64,000 nucleotides of DNA from Paenarthrobacter sp. DKR-5 (GCF_018531425.1 NZ_JAHBOI010000007.1:1-64000), one strand, 5' to 3'. Shown: positions 52,012-60,757, counted from the first letter of the stretch. Made by a program: numbers and translations. The notes: a model not told the origin generated them from the sequence alone.

Positions 52012-52955
52012 CAGAATTCCACCGGCCGATAGACGAATTTCAGTACGAGGAGTGATGCGGCGAGGGTGGCCAGCGTGATGAGCAGGGACAGCGCGTAGCC
52101 CTCCCCGAAGTTCAGGTTTTGGAAGCTGATGAAGTAGGTCTGCATGGTTACCGAGGCGCCGGTTGCGGCGGATCCATTGAGGATGTAGGGCTGGTCGAAG
52201 ACATTCAGTGTGGCGATGATGGCCTGGACCATGGCGATGGTGATACCGGGCCGGGCCAGCGGGAGGGTGATCCTGCTGAACGTCGTCCAGCCTGAACAGC
52301 CGTCAAGGGTTGCGGCCTCGTAGAGATCGGCGGGGATGTTCTGAAGGGCGGCCAGGACCAGCAGCGTCGACAGCGGAGTAATTTGCCATACCTGGACGAG
52401 TTCTATTCCCAGGATGGTGAGGAAATGGTTCTGGCCAAGGAACACCATGTAGTGGTCGATGACGTGGAACGAGTTGAGGAGGCTGTTGAGCAGCCCGGTG
52501 TTGCTGTCCCAGATGCTTCCCCAGACGATTCCTTCGACGACGCCGGGGAGCGCCCAGGGGAGGATGAGGACCGCGATGAGGATGGAGCGGCCCCTGAATT
52601 CTTTCTGCAGCGTGACGGCCATGGCGATGGCCAGCACGGTCGATAGAAGCACCCCGATGACGACGTAGATGGCCGTGTTGCCCATGCTGGCCGTGATTGC
52701 GTGGTCGGCGAACAGCTGCCGGAAGTTGTCCAGGCCGTTGAATTCATCCGGGGGGTTCAGTGGCTGAACACGGAAGAACGCCTCGACGATGGTGAATCCT
52801 GCAGGGATGAGGGCCAGCCCGACGATGAAGAGCGTCAGGGGTGTCACCAGGGCGTAGGGAAGGATGTCCAGGCGCCGCCCCCGGCCGGCTTTGCCGGGGG
52901 CGGGCCTGACGTCCCGAGCTGGCGGTTGTTGCTTGATGCGCAGGCTCGTGCTCAT
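52011..52955 (-). CDS. ABC sugar permease, MalF/UgpA type
   Basis: A 314-residue permease with an N-terminal basic stretch and six helices starting YALVTPLTLFIVGLALIPAGF. The EAA loop is YEAATLDGCSGWTTFSRITLPLARPG. It forms a heterodimer with the following permease. The gene starts six bases after the solute-binding protein gene. Confidence 0.92.
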   Translation of the reverse strand: MSTSLRIKQQPPARDVRPAPGKAGRGRRLDILPYALVTPLTLFIVGLALIPAGFTIVEAFFRVQPLNPPDEFNGLDNFRQLFADHAITASMGNTAIYVVIGVLLSTVLAIAMAVTLQKEFRGRSILIAVLILPWALPGVVEGIVWGSIWDSNTGLLNSLLNSFHVIDHYMVFLGQNHFLTILGIELVQVWQITPLSTLLVLAALQNIPADLYEAATLDGCSGWTTFSRITLPLARPGITIAMVQAIIATLNVFDQPYILNGSAATGASVTMQTYFISFQNLNFGEGYALSLLITLATLAASLLVLKFVYRPVEF

Positions 52956-52961
52956 GGTTTC

Positions 52962-54284
52962 CTACTGACCGGCCAGTTTCGTTGCGGTGTCTGCAATGGT
53001 TTTGATGGCCGCGTCGACGCTCATGCTGCCAGCGGCGGCCGCGTGCAGGTTCGTGTACACGGCGTTGGAGAACTGGGGGTACCAGACCGGCGCGCCGGCG
53101 GGGAAGACTGGCTTGCTGGTCTTGAGCATCGAGGTTAGTTCCTGGCCTCCGGCGAGGCCCTTGGCCGAGGTGAGCTTGGTAAGACCTGAAAGCCGGGACG
53201 GAAGGAAGTAGCCGGGCATCACCTTGTCGGGTCCGCTTGCTCCGGCAAAGTCGGCCTGGTTTTCCGCAGAGGTGAACCACTCGATGAACTTCGCGGCAGC
53301 CTCGGGGTACTTAGCTGTCTTCAGGATGCCGATGCCGTCCGGGTTGCTGACGTTCGCCGTCGTCCCGCTCAGCCCCGGGGTTGGAATGTACTGGAGCTTG
53401 CCGGTGACCGAGGATGACGCCGGGACGTCGTACAGGCTGCCGACGTTGCCCGAATAGTCTGCGAAGGTGCTGGCGGTGACGCCCTTGGCCATCAGGGTTT
53501 GCTGGCCCTGGCTGTCACTGACATTGATGTTGCCGGCAGGAACCAGGCCGTTTTTCAGTGCGTCGACCATCCACTGAGCTGCCTTGTAACCGGGGGAGTC
53601 CGGGGAGGTGAACTGCGGCTTGCCGGCCTCGTCCAGGATGCTGCCGCCGAACGCCTGTGTTGTCTGGTACCAGTAGGTGGACAATCCTTCCGCGGCGTTG
53701 AACGGGATGTTCAGCGGCGTCGGGGAAACCCCTGAGGCCTTAACCTTCTGAAGGTCCCGGGTGTATTCGTCGATTGTCTTCGGCATGGTGGTGATGCCGG
53801 CCTTGGCGAACATCTGCTTGTTCACCGTCGTGACGAGGTAGGAGGCATCGAACGGAACACCGACGATGTGCCCGTTGGATGTAAAGGAGCTCAGCTGCGG
53901 CATGTCCGCTGCATACGCCTTCTGGTCGATGTACTTCTCCATCGGCAGGAACCAGCCAAGCTTGCCCTCCTGGCCCACCCGCGACCAGTCGACGTCGGTT
54001 GCGTCGGCGAAGTACGTGTTGGAGGTCGACGCCGCAGCGATCTTCGTCTGGAGGCTGTCCCAGTCGATCGTGGACCATTTCACCGTGATCCCGGTGCTCT
54101 TCTTAAACTCATCCAGCGACTTCTGAGGAGGAGGAGCGCCAAACAAAGCCACGGTAATCGTGACGTCCTTCGTCTGGGAAGAGGCGGATGAGCCGCCCCC
54201 GCTGCAGCCTGTCGCAGCAACGCTAAGCGCCGCCGCTCCCGCCACCAGCGCTACGTTGCGCAGACGGTTTCGCTTCGAAATCAT
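52962..54284 (-). CDS. ABC sugar-binding lipoprotein
   Basis: A 440-residue extracellular solute-binding protein of the MalE-like family. The start preceded by AAAGG gives MISKRNRLRNVALVAGAAAL and the lipobox SVAATGC. The mature part begins DVTITVALFGAPPPQKSLDEFKK and has the hinge-type motifs TYWYQTTQAFGGSILDEAGK and SADFAGASGPDK-like AENQADFAGASG. First gene of the operon, 201 bases from the divergent deoR-type regulator. No ATPase gene is in the operon; in actinobacteria a shared MsiK-like ATPase commonly serves such systems. Confidence 0.9.
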   Translation of the reverse strand: MISKRNRLRNVALVAGAAALSVAATGCSGGGSSASSQTKDVTITVALFGAPPPQKSLDEFKKSTGITVKWSTIDWDSLQTKIAAASTSNTYFADATDVDWSRVGQEGKLGWFLPMEKYIDQKAYAADMPQLSSFTSNGHIVGVPFDASYLVTTVNKQMFAKAGITTMPKTIDEYTRDLQKVKASGVSPTPLNIPFNAAEGLSTYWYQTTQAFGGSILDEAGKPQFTSPDSPGYKAAQWMVDALKNGLVPAGNINVSDSQGQQTLMAKGVTASTFADYSGNVGSLYDVPASSSVTGKLQYIPTPGLSGTTANVSNPDGIGILKTAKYPEAAAKFIEWFTSAENQADFAGASGPDKVMPGYFLPSRLSGLTKLTSAKGLAGGQELTSMLKTSKPVFPAGAPVWYPQFSNAVYTNLHAAAAGSMSVDAAIKTIADTATKLAGQ

Positions 54285-54316
54285 CGGCCGACCTTTCATC
54301 AAACTGTGCACACACG

Positions 54317-54459
54317 ATGCTTGGACTGTTCATTCCCCAACGGTTTACGCAATGCTTGCATGTGACGAACATAACGTGCAAGCCGTCCCGCGGTTTTTCG
54401 CTCGGTTCGGCGCCGAATGAGCAATTACGACCGCGCAGAATGCTTGGATGTTGCGTAAA
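54317..54459. promoter_or_regulatory. Candidate operators of the DeoR regulator
   Basis: Two features lie between the divergent regulator and the sugar operon. ATGCTTG[GC]A occurs three times as direct repeats (54317, 54352, 54440). TTTACGCAA at 54344 and its exact reverse complement at 54451 form a widely spaced inverted pair. DeoR proteins bind repeated sites of this length and may loop the DNA between them. Confidence 0.55.
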
Positions 54460-54485
54460 GCTGCGCAAAACGTTAATCTGCTCTC

Positions 54486-55244
54486 GTGACAAGAAAACAG
54501 AGGTTGAACCAGATCGTTGGGGCCGTGCTCGAAGCCGGCAACATCGAAGTGCCGACGCTTGCCGAACGCTTCGCCGTTTCGGAGGCGACGATCCGGCGTG
54601 ACCTCGAACTTCTGGAGGAGCAGCGTCTCGTTACGCGCACCAGGGGCGGGGCTTCGACAAATGCGGCGTTCAATGACCTCCCGTTGAACTACAAAACAGC
54701 TCAGGACCTGCCGGAGAAGCGGCGCATTGCTGAGCACGCTCTCACCTATTTGGATGGCTCGCGGGTGATCGGAATGACGGGGGGCACCACAGTGAGCGAG
54801 TTCGCCCGCATGCTCATGGGCCGTGAACAGCTGAGCATAGTGACCAACGCGCTGAACATCGCCACGAGCCTTCTCGCCAACCCTGCGCTGCGTGTTTTCG
54901 TTGCCGGCGGAGAGGCCCGGGCCAGCAGCCAGGAGACGGTAGGACCTACTGCCGAGGCCTTCCTGTCGGATTACAACATCGACGTCGCGTTCCTCGGAGT
55001 CGACGGCGTCGCCCCCGACGCAGGATGCACGAACTACGACCCCATGGGCGCGCGAGTAAACCGCGCCCTCCAGCAGCGCTCACGCAAAACCGTCGTCCTT
55101 GCCGATGCAACGAAAATCTCAAAGGTGGCGCTGGCCCCTGTGTGCACGATGGCGGAAGTGGATGTGCTCATCACCGACAGCAGGGCCCCTCAGGCGGTCG
55201 TAAGGCAGCTCCGCCAACAGGGTTGCGACGTTGTGTGCGTGTGA
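54486..55244 (+). CDS. DeoR-family repressor of the sugar operon
   Basis: A 252-residue regulator. The N-terminal helix-turn-helix is EVPTLAERFAVSEATIRRDLELLEEQRLVTRTRGGA, the classic DeoR signature. The effector domain (about 75-245) has VIGMTGGTTVSEFARML for phosphosugar binding, plus FLGVDGVAPDAGCTNYD and VVLADATKISKVALAPV. It is divergent from the galactosamine-type operon, and its likely inducer is a phosphosugar intermediate such as tagatose-6-phosphate or the amino-sugar phosphate. Confidence 0.92.
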   Translation: MTRKQRLNQIVGAVLEAGNIEVPTLAERFAVSEATIRRDLELLEEQRLVTRTRGGASTNAAFNDLPLNYKTAQDLPEKRRIAEHALTYLDGSRVIGMTGGTTVSEFARMLMGREQLSIVTNALNIATSLLANPALRVFVAGGEARASSQETVGPTAEAFLSDYNIDVAFLGVDGVAPDAGCTNYDPMGARVNRALQQRSRKTVVLADATKISKVALAPVCTMAEVDVLITDSRAPQAVVRQLRQQGCDVVCV

Positions 55245-55540
55245 ATGATGGAGACCCCGAAGTGCTGCCGTCGCCGAAGAATTCGCCCGTCTAACTGCCT
55301 CCGCAACGGGGCGCAGCGGTTCTGAAACACCGCCGGGTCAGGGCGAGCAACCCGACCGCTACCTTTCCCCGGCCGCAGGGACGGGGATACTCATGGATGC
55401 CGCCCCGGGTGGCCGCACGGGTCAGTTAGTACGAGTCCTGGATGACGAAGAAGGAGCTGCGACGGAGTAGCGGGTCCTGCCGGCTACCCGATCACGACGG
55501 GATGCAGGGGCGTTCAAGAGTCGCGACAGGGCGTTGTTGC

Positions 55541-56007
55541 TCAGGGCAGCAGGCTGATCACGATGTACATGGCGGCGGCTCCGGCGACGGTGAGGGCAAC
55601 GGTGGCCGCGGAGGGGTGTTTGGCGTGTGCTTCGGGGAGGACGTCGCTGGCGCCGATGTAGAGCAGGAATCCGGCGAACACGCCGAGGTAGATGAGTAGG
55701 CCGTTGTCCGGAACATGGATGAACAGGGTCAGGGCGGCGCCCGCGAGTGGGGTGAGTGCGTCCAGGGCAAGGTACTTGAAGACCTGCCGTCGGCTGTTGC
55801 GGTTCGTCAAGAGCAGGCTGACGGTGTTCAGGCCGTCGGCGAAATCGTGGCCGATGACGGCAAGCGCCACGCCAAAGCCGACCGTGTGGCTGACCTGGAA
55901 TGCCAGGCCGATGGCGATCCCGTCGGTGAGGCTGTGCCCGGCCAGGGCCAGGGCCGAGACGACCCCCCCTGAGGGGCGGCCGTGAGTGTGCGCGCCGTAT
56001 TCACCCT
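55541..56007 (-). pseudogene. ZIP-family metal transporter, N-terminally truncated
   Basis: The last 155 residues of a ZIP protein are intact. They include AGHSLTDGIAIGLAFQVSHT and VIGHDFADGLNTVSLLLTNR, the TM4/TM5 metal-binding motifs, and end in PEAHAKHPSAATVALTVAGA and MYIVISLLP. The preceding helices are absent: upstream of QGEYGAHTHGRPSGG the sequence belongs to an IS481 transposase in another frame. Insertion and deletion have removed TM1-TM3, so transport is unlikely. Confidence 0.8.
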
Positions 56008-56385
56008 GGGCCAGCGGGCGTGGATTTTTCGTGGTTCCCGGTTCGACTCGCCGGCCGGGTCGATGAACCGCCTGCGGTTCAGGCCCAGGGCGGCCAGATG
56101 ACGGGTCACCGTGCGCCGGCTCAGCCGGACGCATTCGGTGCCGAGCTCGTGGACGATCCGCGCGGCGGAGCACTTCTATTCCCGGCGCAGCGCTTCGATG
56201 CGGAGCACGACCGCGGCGGGGGTCGCGGCGGGCTGACGGTGCGGGACGCTGGGCCGGTCCTGCAGGCCAAGTTCGCCGTGCCGCCGGTGCGGGTTCACCC
56301 ATTTGGAGGCACAGGCCCGGGAGATGCCCATCTCGGCCGCGACGTGGGCGATGTTCACCAGAGAAGCCTTCCAGGATTCAGTCAA
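56008..56385 (-). pseudogene. IS481-family transposase, truncated and with an amber stop
   Basis: Translation from MTESWKASLVNIAHVAAEMG gives the helix-turn-helix ISRACASKWVNPHRRHGELG and PSVPHRQPAATPAA, then RIEALRRE followed by TAG. The same frame continues CSAARIVHELGTECVRLSRR, TVTRHLAALGLNRRRFIDPA and PRKIHARWP, where it joins the ZIP fragment. The DDE catalytic part that should follow is gone. The element is inactive. Confidence 0.85.
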
Positions 56386-56464
56386 AGGAGGCTTCCCGCA
56401 CCCCGTTTCCGCACGCTCCGGCCCCTGTCATTACCCGGCGGGGACGCTGCCTTGCTCCGGCGAG

Positions 56465-57052
56465 TCAGTGTGCTTGACGGCTGAAGATGCCGGAGGGGGT
56501 CCGGGTGCCGGTTTGGAGGTTGGTGAGCATGTCGGTGATGGAGGTGAAGGGTTTCTGGTACCAGGGTTTGCCGAGCATTTCGAGCCAGGTTTCATGGATG
56601 TGTTCGGTGCCGCGGACGGTGCGTTGTTCTTTCCATGCGGGTTTGGCGTCGTAGCGTGCGGCGGTGAGCGGGTTCAGTGCCGTCGTGGTGCTGGTCAGGG
56701 TGTTTTGGCTGCCGTGTGTTTCGTAGCGGAAGGACATCACGGTGAGTGTTCCTTCGATGGTGAGCCAGAGCTCGTCATCGGTTTGTTCAAAGCGGTTGGG
56801 TGTGCCGGGCTCGTTGCTGCTGATCCAGGTTTCGGAGAGACGCAGGGAATGCAGTCGCCAGGCGCGGGGAGTTTTTGTTGGGTTGCGCCGGTTTTTGAAG
56901 ATTCCCCGTGCTTTGGCTGGTGCAGGGGGAGCGGCCGGGTAGGAGTCGAAGGGCCGGCCTTCGGCGGCAAGACCGGCGGCGACGGTGCGCGCGAGTTCTT
57001 CGAGGCGGGCGAAGGCGTCCCGGTCTGTCTCATTTACTGGGGTCTGGTTCAC
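56465..57052 (-). CDS. Unrecognised soluble protein
   Basis: A 195-residue protein from a GTG with GGAGAAGA upstream (MNQTPVNETDRDAFARLEEL). An N-terminal helix (DAFARLEELARTVAAGLAAE) is followed by a mixed domain with WRLHSLRLSETWISSNEP, DDELWLTIEGTLTVMSFRYE and the tail KPWYQKPFTSITDMLTNLQTG. No signal peptide or membrane helix. I cannot assign a family. The downstream IS relic isolates it; the EAL gene is 50 bases upstream on the same strand, so the two may be cotranscribed. Confidence 0.7.
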   Translation of the reverse strand: MNQTPVNETDRDAFARLEELARTVAAGLAAEGRPFDSYPAAPPAPAKARGIFKNRRNPTKTPRAWRLHSLRLSETWISSNEPGTPNRFEQTDDELWLTIEGTLTVMSFRYETHGSQNTLTSTTTALNPLTAARYDAKPAWKEQRTVRGTEHIHETWLEMLGKPWYQKPFTSITDMLTNLQTGTRTPSGIFSRQAH

Positions 57053-57101
57053 TTCTGTCTTCTCCGGTGGTGCGAAGCGGCGGTTGGGGGCCGGTTGTTT
57101 G

Positions 57102-58241
57102 TCAGTGTTTCCGCAGGTTGGGTATTCCGGCGGGGCAGGCCGCGGGCGGTCCGAGGAGGTAGCCCTGTCCTGCGGTGACGCCGAGGTCACGGACGGTGGT
57201 GAGGTCTGCAACTGTTTCGATGCCTTCGGCGACGGTGACGGCGTTGAGGTCCTCGGCGAGTCCCACAAAAGCTCTGACGGCGCTGCGGCGCGAGGCGTCG
57301 TCGGCGGCCCCGTTGATGAGGGAGCGGTCAATTTTGATGATGTCGGGGCCCAGTTCGATGATGTGGCGCAGGGATGAGTAGCCGGCACCGGTGTCATCGA
57401 TGGCCAGCCGCAGTCCCTGTTCGCGCAGCGGCGCAATGCAGGCGCGCAGTGATTCATAATTGTGGACCACGGCTGTTTCGGTCACTTCCAGGACGAGCCT
57501 GCCAAGGTCCGGTCCGCAGTCGGCGAGCATCCGTGCTGCGGTCTCATTGACTGCCGCGGGGCTGAGGTTCACGGCGAGGTGCTGCCCGGCTCGGATTGCG
57601 GGGAGGTACTTGACGGCTTGCCTGGCTGCGAGGATTTCCAGTTCAATTCCACGCCCGGCCTGGTGGGCGCGTTGGAAGACGGTGTCCGGGGTCACGGTGC
57701 CGGGGAAGCGGGAGAGCGCCTCGGCTCCGAGGCGGCGGCCGTCAGCGAGGCGGATGATGGGCTGGAAGACGGTTTCGACAGGGCCGTTCGACAGGATCGC
57801 GTCGATGGATGTGCGGTCCCGGGCGAGCCGGTGTTCGGCCTCGAGTTCATCGGCTAGAAGGTCGGCGAGCATCGATACATAGCTCAGGTCGCGGGCGTCC
57901 AGGGCGTGGGCAGGGTGGCTGCACCAGCAGAACACACCGTAAAGGCTGCCGTTGGAAAGCCAGAGGGGGATTCCGGTGTAGCGCCCGATCCGGCAGAATC
58001 CGTTGGCGCCCTTGCCCCTGACATCGGGTTCGTCCCGCGCATCAGCTGAGGGGAGGAGGGCGTCGCCTCCGATGAGGCGGCGGAACGCCTCGTAGAGATC
58101 GGCGCCCTGTCCGGCCAGCGCGCCGGCGAGCCCGGGCTCTGCGGACCCCTGCCCGACGGTGACGAATTCAGAGAGGAAGGAGACATCCATCCGCAGGTGA
58201 ACCCGGGCCAGCTCAAGCACCCGCTGGATTTTTGAGTTCAC
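57102..58241 (-). CDS. GAF-EAL c-di-GMP phosphodiesterase
   Basis: A 379-residue cytosolic protein starting at a GTG (MNSKIQRVLELARVHLRMDV). Residues 1-135 are a GAF-like sensor domain containing CRIGRYTGIPLWLSNGSLYG and VFCWCSHPAH. Residues about 140-375 are an EAL domain; the motif itself is GAEALSRF, followed by NLSPAAV, LEVTETAV, IDDTGAGYSSLRHI, IIKIDRSLI, AEGIET and GQGYLLGPP. All metal and catalytic residues of active phosphodiesterases are in place. There is no GGDEF domain. It should lower c-di-GMP in response to a ligand or redox signal read by GAF. The frame open upstream of the start has no coding character. Confidence 0.9.
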   Translation of the reverse strand: MNSKIQRVLELARVHLRMDVSFLSEFVTVGQGSAEPGLAGALAGQGADLYEAFRRLIGGDALLPSADARDEPDVRGKGANGFCRIGRYTGIPLWLSNGSLYGVFCWCSHPAHALDARDLSYVSMLADLLADELEAEHRLARDRTSIDAILSNGPVETVFQPIIRLADGRRLGAEALSRFPGTVTPDTVFQRAHQAGRGIELEILAARQAVKYLPAIRAGQHLAVNLSPAAVNETAARMLADCGPDLGRLVLEVTETAVVHNYESLRACIAPLREQGLRLAIDDTGAGYSSLRHIIELGPDIIKIDRSLINGAADDASRRSAVRAFVGLAEDLNAVTVAEGIETVADLTTVRDLGVTAGQGYLLGPPAACPAGIPNLRKH

Positions 58242-58629
58242 CGCACCCGTCCCAGGGCCGGGACGGGGCCGCGTCCCTCGGTGTTGGGGCCAGGCCCCGC
58301 GAGACAGGTCCCGGATGTGCCGGCGAGGGCTGCGCTGTTGGCGGTGCGAGGAGCGGCCGGGCCGGTCATCACATGCAGCATCGGGCCTGTGGCCGGGGTC
58401 CGTGGGGAATTGCCGGTGTGCCTGGACATAGGGACTCTCGCGGAATGGATCAAATGCGTAAGGAACAACGCGCCAGGTTCCGCCCGGAGGGGATTGGGGG
58501 ACACCGCCCGGGCGGAACGGAAACAAACTATCAAACAGTTAGCGCACGAACAATTCGTGTACGAATCGATTACGCTGTGTTGCGGCCCCTTGGGTGAGGT
58601 GGCCCGGATCCCACCGTTGGGCCTGAGGT
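58242..58629. other. Upstream region of the EAL gene
   Basis: It contains AT-richer sequence around 58,520-58,580, unusual for this DNA (AAACAAACTATCAAACAGTT), where promoter activity is plausible. No gene could be supported. Confidence 0.3.
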
Positions 58630-58735
58630 CAGGAGGAGGCGTGCTGTGTGGGCGTCGGAGCGGTGTTCTAGGCAGCACACATAGAGGGCGGGGTCTTCGA
58701 GGTAGAGCGTGAAGAGCACGCGGTAGTCGCCCCGC
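58630..58735 (-). pseudogene. Decayed relE copy (C-terminal part)
   Basis: The frame reads GDYRVLFTLYLEDPALYVCC then LEHRSDAHTARLLLT. It lines up with GDYRVLFTLDVEEHILYIHR then IDHRSDVCKAR of the intact relE-like gene immediately upstream. A stop precedes it and no start or N-terminus exists. It is a second, degenerate copy and probably marks an old tandem duplication or recombination. Confidence 0.7.
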
Positions 58736-58775
58736 TAGGGGCAAACGCCGCAGTAGCGCACGGGCGGTGGAACGT

Positions 58776-59069
58776 TCAGCGGGCTTTGCAGACGTCCGAG
58801 CGGTGGTCAATGCGGTGTATGTAAAGGATGTGCTCTTCGACGTCGAGGGTGAACAGCACACGGTAGTCGCCGCGTCGGGCGGTACGCAGGCCGAATAGTT
58901 CGTTGGTAAGGGGCTTGCTCAGCCGATAGGGATTGTCGGCCAGCGCGCCCGTGACAAACGCGACGATTGCTGCCGCTGCCTTTTCCGGCAGGCGCCGGAA
59001 GCCCCGAACGGCCGGACTCGTTATCTCAAGTTTCCAAGCCGCTGACGCGGTTGATCCGGATCCGCTCAC
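58776..59069 (-). CDS. relE: RelE/ParE-family toxin
   Basis: A 97-residue protein; the start overlaps the antitoxin stop by four bases. The RelE core is LEITSPAVRGFRRLPEKAAA, NPYRLSKPL, LRTARRGDYRVLFTLDVEEHILYIHRIDHRSD. The RxGDYRVLF and HRxD elements are typical of mRNA interferases of the RelE/YoeB group. It cleaves ribosome-bound mRNA when free of the antitoxin. Length and organisation are normal. Confidence 0.9.
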   Translation of the reverse strand: MSGSGSTASAAWKLEITSPAVRGFRRLPEKAAAAIVAFVTGALADNPYRLSKPLTNELFGLRTARRGDYRVLFTLDVEEHILYIHRIDHRSDVCKAR

Positions 59070-59341
59070 CGCGGCGGGAGTCCGAATCCACGGCGCAGAT
59101 CATCGCCGCTGGTCGTGTTGCCCTCGGTGATATCGCAGCGCGCCTGGTCCAGGTCTTCCCGGATCCCGGGCCGGGACAGCCAGTGGATCGTTTCCTGCAG
59201 GGATTCCAGGTCGTCGGCTGACATCAGTACCGCCGACGGGTGTCCGTGCCGGGTGATCTGGATGATCTCGTGCGTGGTGTCGGCTTCTTCCACGAGCGCG
59301 GACAGCTTGTCCTTGGCCTCACTGAGCGGTACTGTCCTCAT
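59066..59341 (-). CDS. Phd/YefM-family antitoxin
   Basis: A 91-residue protein starting MRTVPLSEAKDKLSALVEEA, the characteristic Phd/YefM N-terminal DNA-binding fold, with IIQITRHGHPSAVLMSADDLESL following. The acidic/helical C-terminus (HWLSRPGIREDLDQARCD) should wrap the toxin. A palindrome lies just upstream, in line with autorepression. Six codons upstream there is an in-frame TTG, which I do not favour. Confidence 0.9.
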   Translation of the reverse strand: MRTVPLSEAKDKLSALVEEADTTHEIIQITRHGHPSAVLMSADDLESLQETIHWLSRPGIREDLDQARCDITEGNTTSGDDLRRGFGLPPR

Positions 59342-59355
59342 GTCAGCCAGTGTAG

Positions 59356-59390
59356 CCAAAAGTCGGGCTATTCACTAGCCAGACTTTTGG
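59356..59390. promoter_or_regulatory. Palindromic operator of the TA operon
   Basis: CCAAAAGTC and its exact reverse complement are 17 bases apart, with inner partial symmetry GCTA/TAGC. It ends 15 bases from the antitoxin start. YefM-type antitoxins bind such palindromes to repress their operon. Confidence 0.75.
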
Positions 59391-60040
59391 CCGATAATGG
59401 ACCTTATGTCAACCTGAAGTGATCCGATTGCAGAATAGGACCCGGTGATACGCCCCTCCCCGTTTTGGGAGATCTGAACGCCGAGGCCGCGCAGTTACAT
59501 GAGGGCTGTACAGGATCAACTGTTCGGCTTGGCGATGTTGCTTCGAAGCAACATTGAGGATTCCATAATGGCGCCGGGTCCTGTTCGCCTGGGAAACCCA
59601 CGCCGAGGAACCGCAGCTCACCGCCAGCACCCTCCCCGGCTCCGCGACCACTCTTGGTCTTGGCGGGAGCATGTCGGTGACCGTCAACGAAAAGTACCTC
59701 GCCTACGTCACCGGTCAGGTCAGGCTCATCGCGGCCGCCCTGAACACCATGGCGCAGGGACGGACGGCTATGCCGCGATCAAAGCACGAGACAGCGCCTG
59801 GACCACGTTGCCAACCCGACCCAGCAGATGGCACCCAGCATGCTCGGAGCAGGTCCACGACTTCGCCGCCGGCGACCTCACCGGCCTGGCCACTCTCGGG
59901 ACTGGCAAGTGCCGGCCCGGCGTCTGAGCGGCATTCGGGCACTGGGATCAAGAACCGCCGCACCGCTTATGCAGTAGACGCAGCATTGGCCATGTATCTT
60001 CCGAACGTAAATTCAGACGACCAGTATTTGAGGGCAGAAC
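59391..60040. other. Region with decayed-looking coding traces
   Basis: A plus-strand frame contains FAWETHAEEPQLTASTLPG, then GSMSVTVNEKYLAYVTGQVR and LIAAALNTMAQG, after which the frame changes to YAAIKARDSAWTTLP. These pieces look like real protein interrupted by a shift, but I do not recognise them. A 20-bp palindrome is listed separately. Confidence 0.3.
59535..59554. repeat. 20-bp perfect palindrome
   Basis: ATGTTGCTTC followed directly by its reverse complement GAAGCAACAT. No spacer. It is too short-looped for a hairpin terminator and more like a dimeric protein-binding site. No adjacent gene start claims it. Confidence 0.5.
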
Positions 60041-60721
60041 GTGGCTGGGGACACTGCAAGGTCGAATCGAGCCAGACGAATCGTCTTTCTGGTAGGTTCA
60101 CTTATCGTTCTCGCCGCTGTCGTGGCTTTTGGCGTCAAGGCTGTCGTGGACAAGAACAGCAAGCCTTCGGAGCTTGACCTCTGGAACAAGAGCTTGCCGA
60201 CGACTTCGGCGACACCGGCTTCTGCATCCCAGCCGCAGCCCTGGGAACATCTAGGCCAAAACAGTGATGCGACTTTCGGCGAGGCCACCTACATAGATGG
60301 CTTTCAATATCAGGGGATTCCAGTCGGAGCCGTGGATCTGGCTTTGGGCAAGGCCTCCCAGGCCGAGGTCGACCAGATTCGTCAGGTCGAGCTCGGGTAT
60401 GACGCCCCGGCGCTGATGGATGAAATTCTTAGCCGTCGGGGTCTGGACATTCAGAAGGCTGGTCGGGAGCTGCCCTCGTCCCCGGTAACACCCCAGAAAC
60501 CAGTTGACCTCAACCAGAGACTGGGAGCGGGAAACGATCTCACGTCCCTTGACGGGCTGAGAATAATGGTTGCGTTTGCTCCCGGATCCGATTCGGGACA
60601 CGTCTTCCCTGCCCTGAAGCAGGTGATGCAAGCTGAGGCGGATTCGATTCGCGACGGGCTTGAGGGTCGAACTCCCGCATCTGTAGTTCTGGGAATCCTG
60701 CATCAGCATGGATTCAGCTGA
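60041..60721 (+). CDS. Membrane-anchored protein, unknown
   Basis: A 226-residue protein from a GTG with GAGGGCAG before it. One N-terminal helix (IVFLVGSLIVLAAVVAFGVKAV) anchors a hydrophilic domain containing TYIDGFQYQGIPVGAVDLAL, QIRQVELGYDAPALMDEIL and ASVVLGILHQHGFS. No family is recognised. It is followed by a strong terminator, so it is the end of its transcript. The gene is less GC-rich than its neighbours to the left. Confidence 0.6.
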   Translation: MAGDTARSNRARRIVFLVGSLIVLAAVVAFGVKAVVDKNSKPSELDLWNKSLPTTSATPASASQPQPWEHLGQNSDATFGEATYIDGFQYQGIPVGAVDLALGKASQAEVDQIRQVELGYDAPALMDEILSRRGLDIQKAGRELPSSPVTPQKPVDLNQRLGAGNDLTSLDGLRIMVAFAPGSDSGHVFPALKQVMQAEADSIRDGLEGRTPASVVLGILHQHGFS

Positions 60722-60757
60722 TCGGCTTGCCCATCTCCAGCTGATCCCGGTCCGGTT

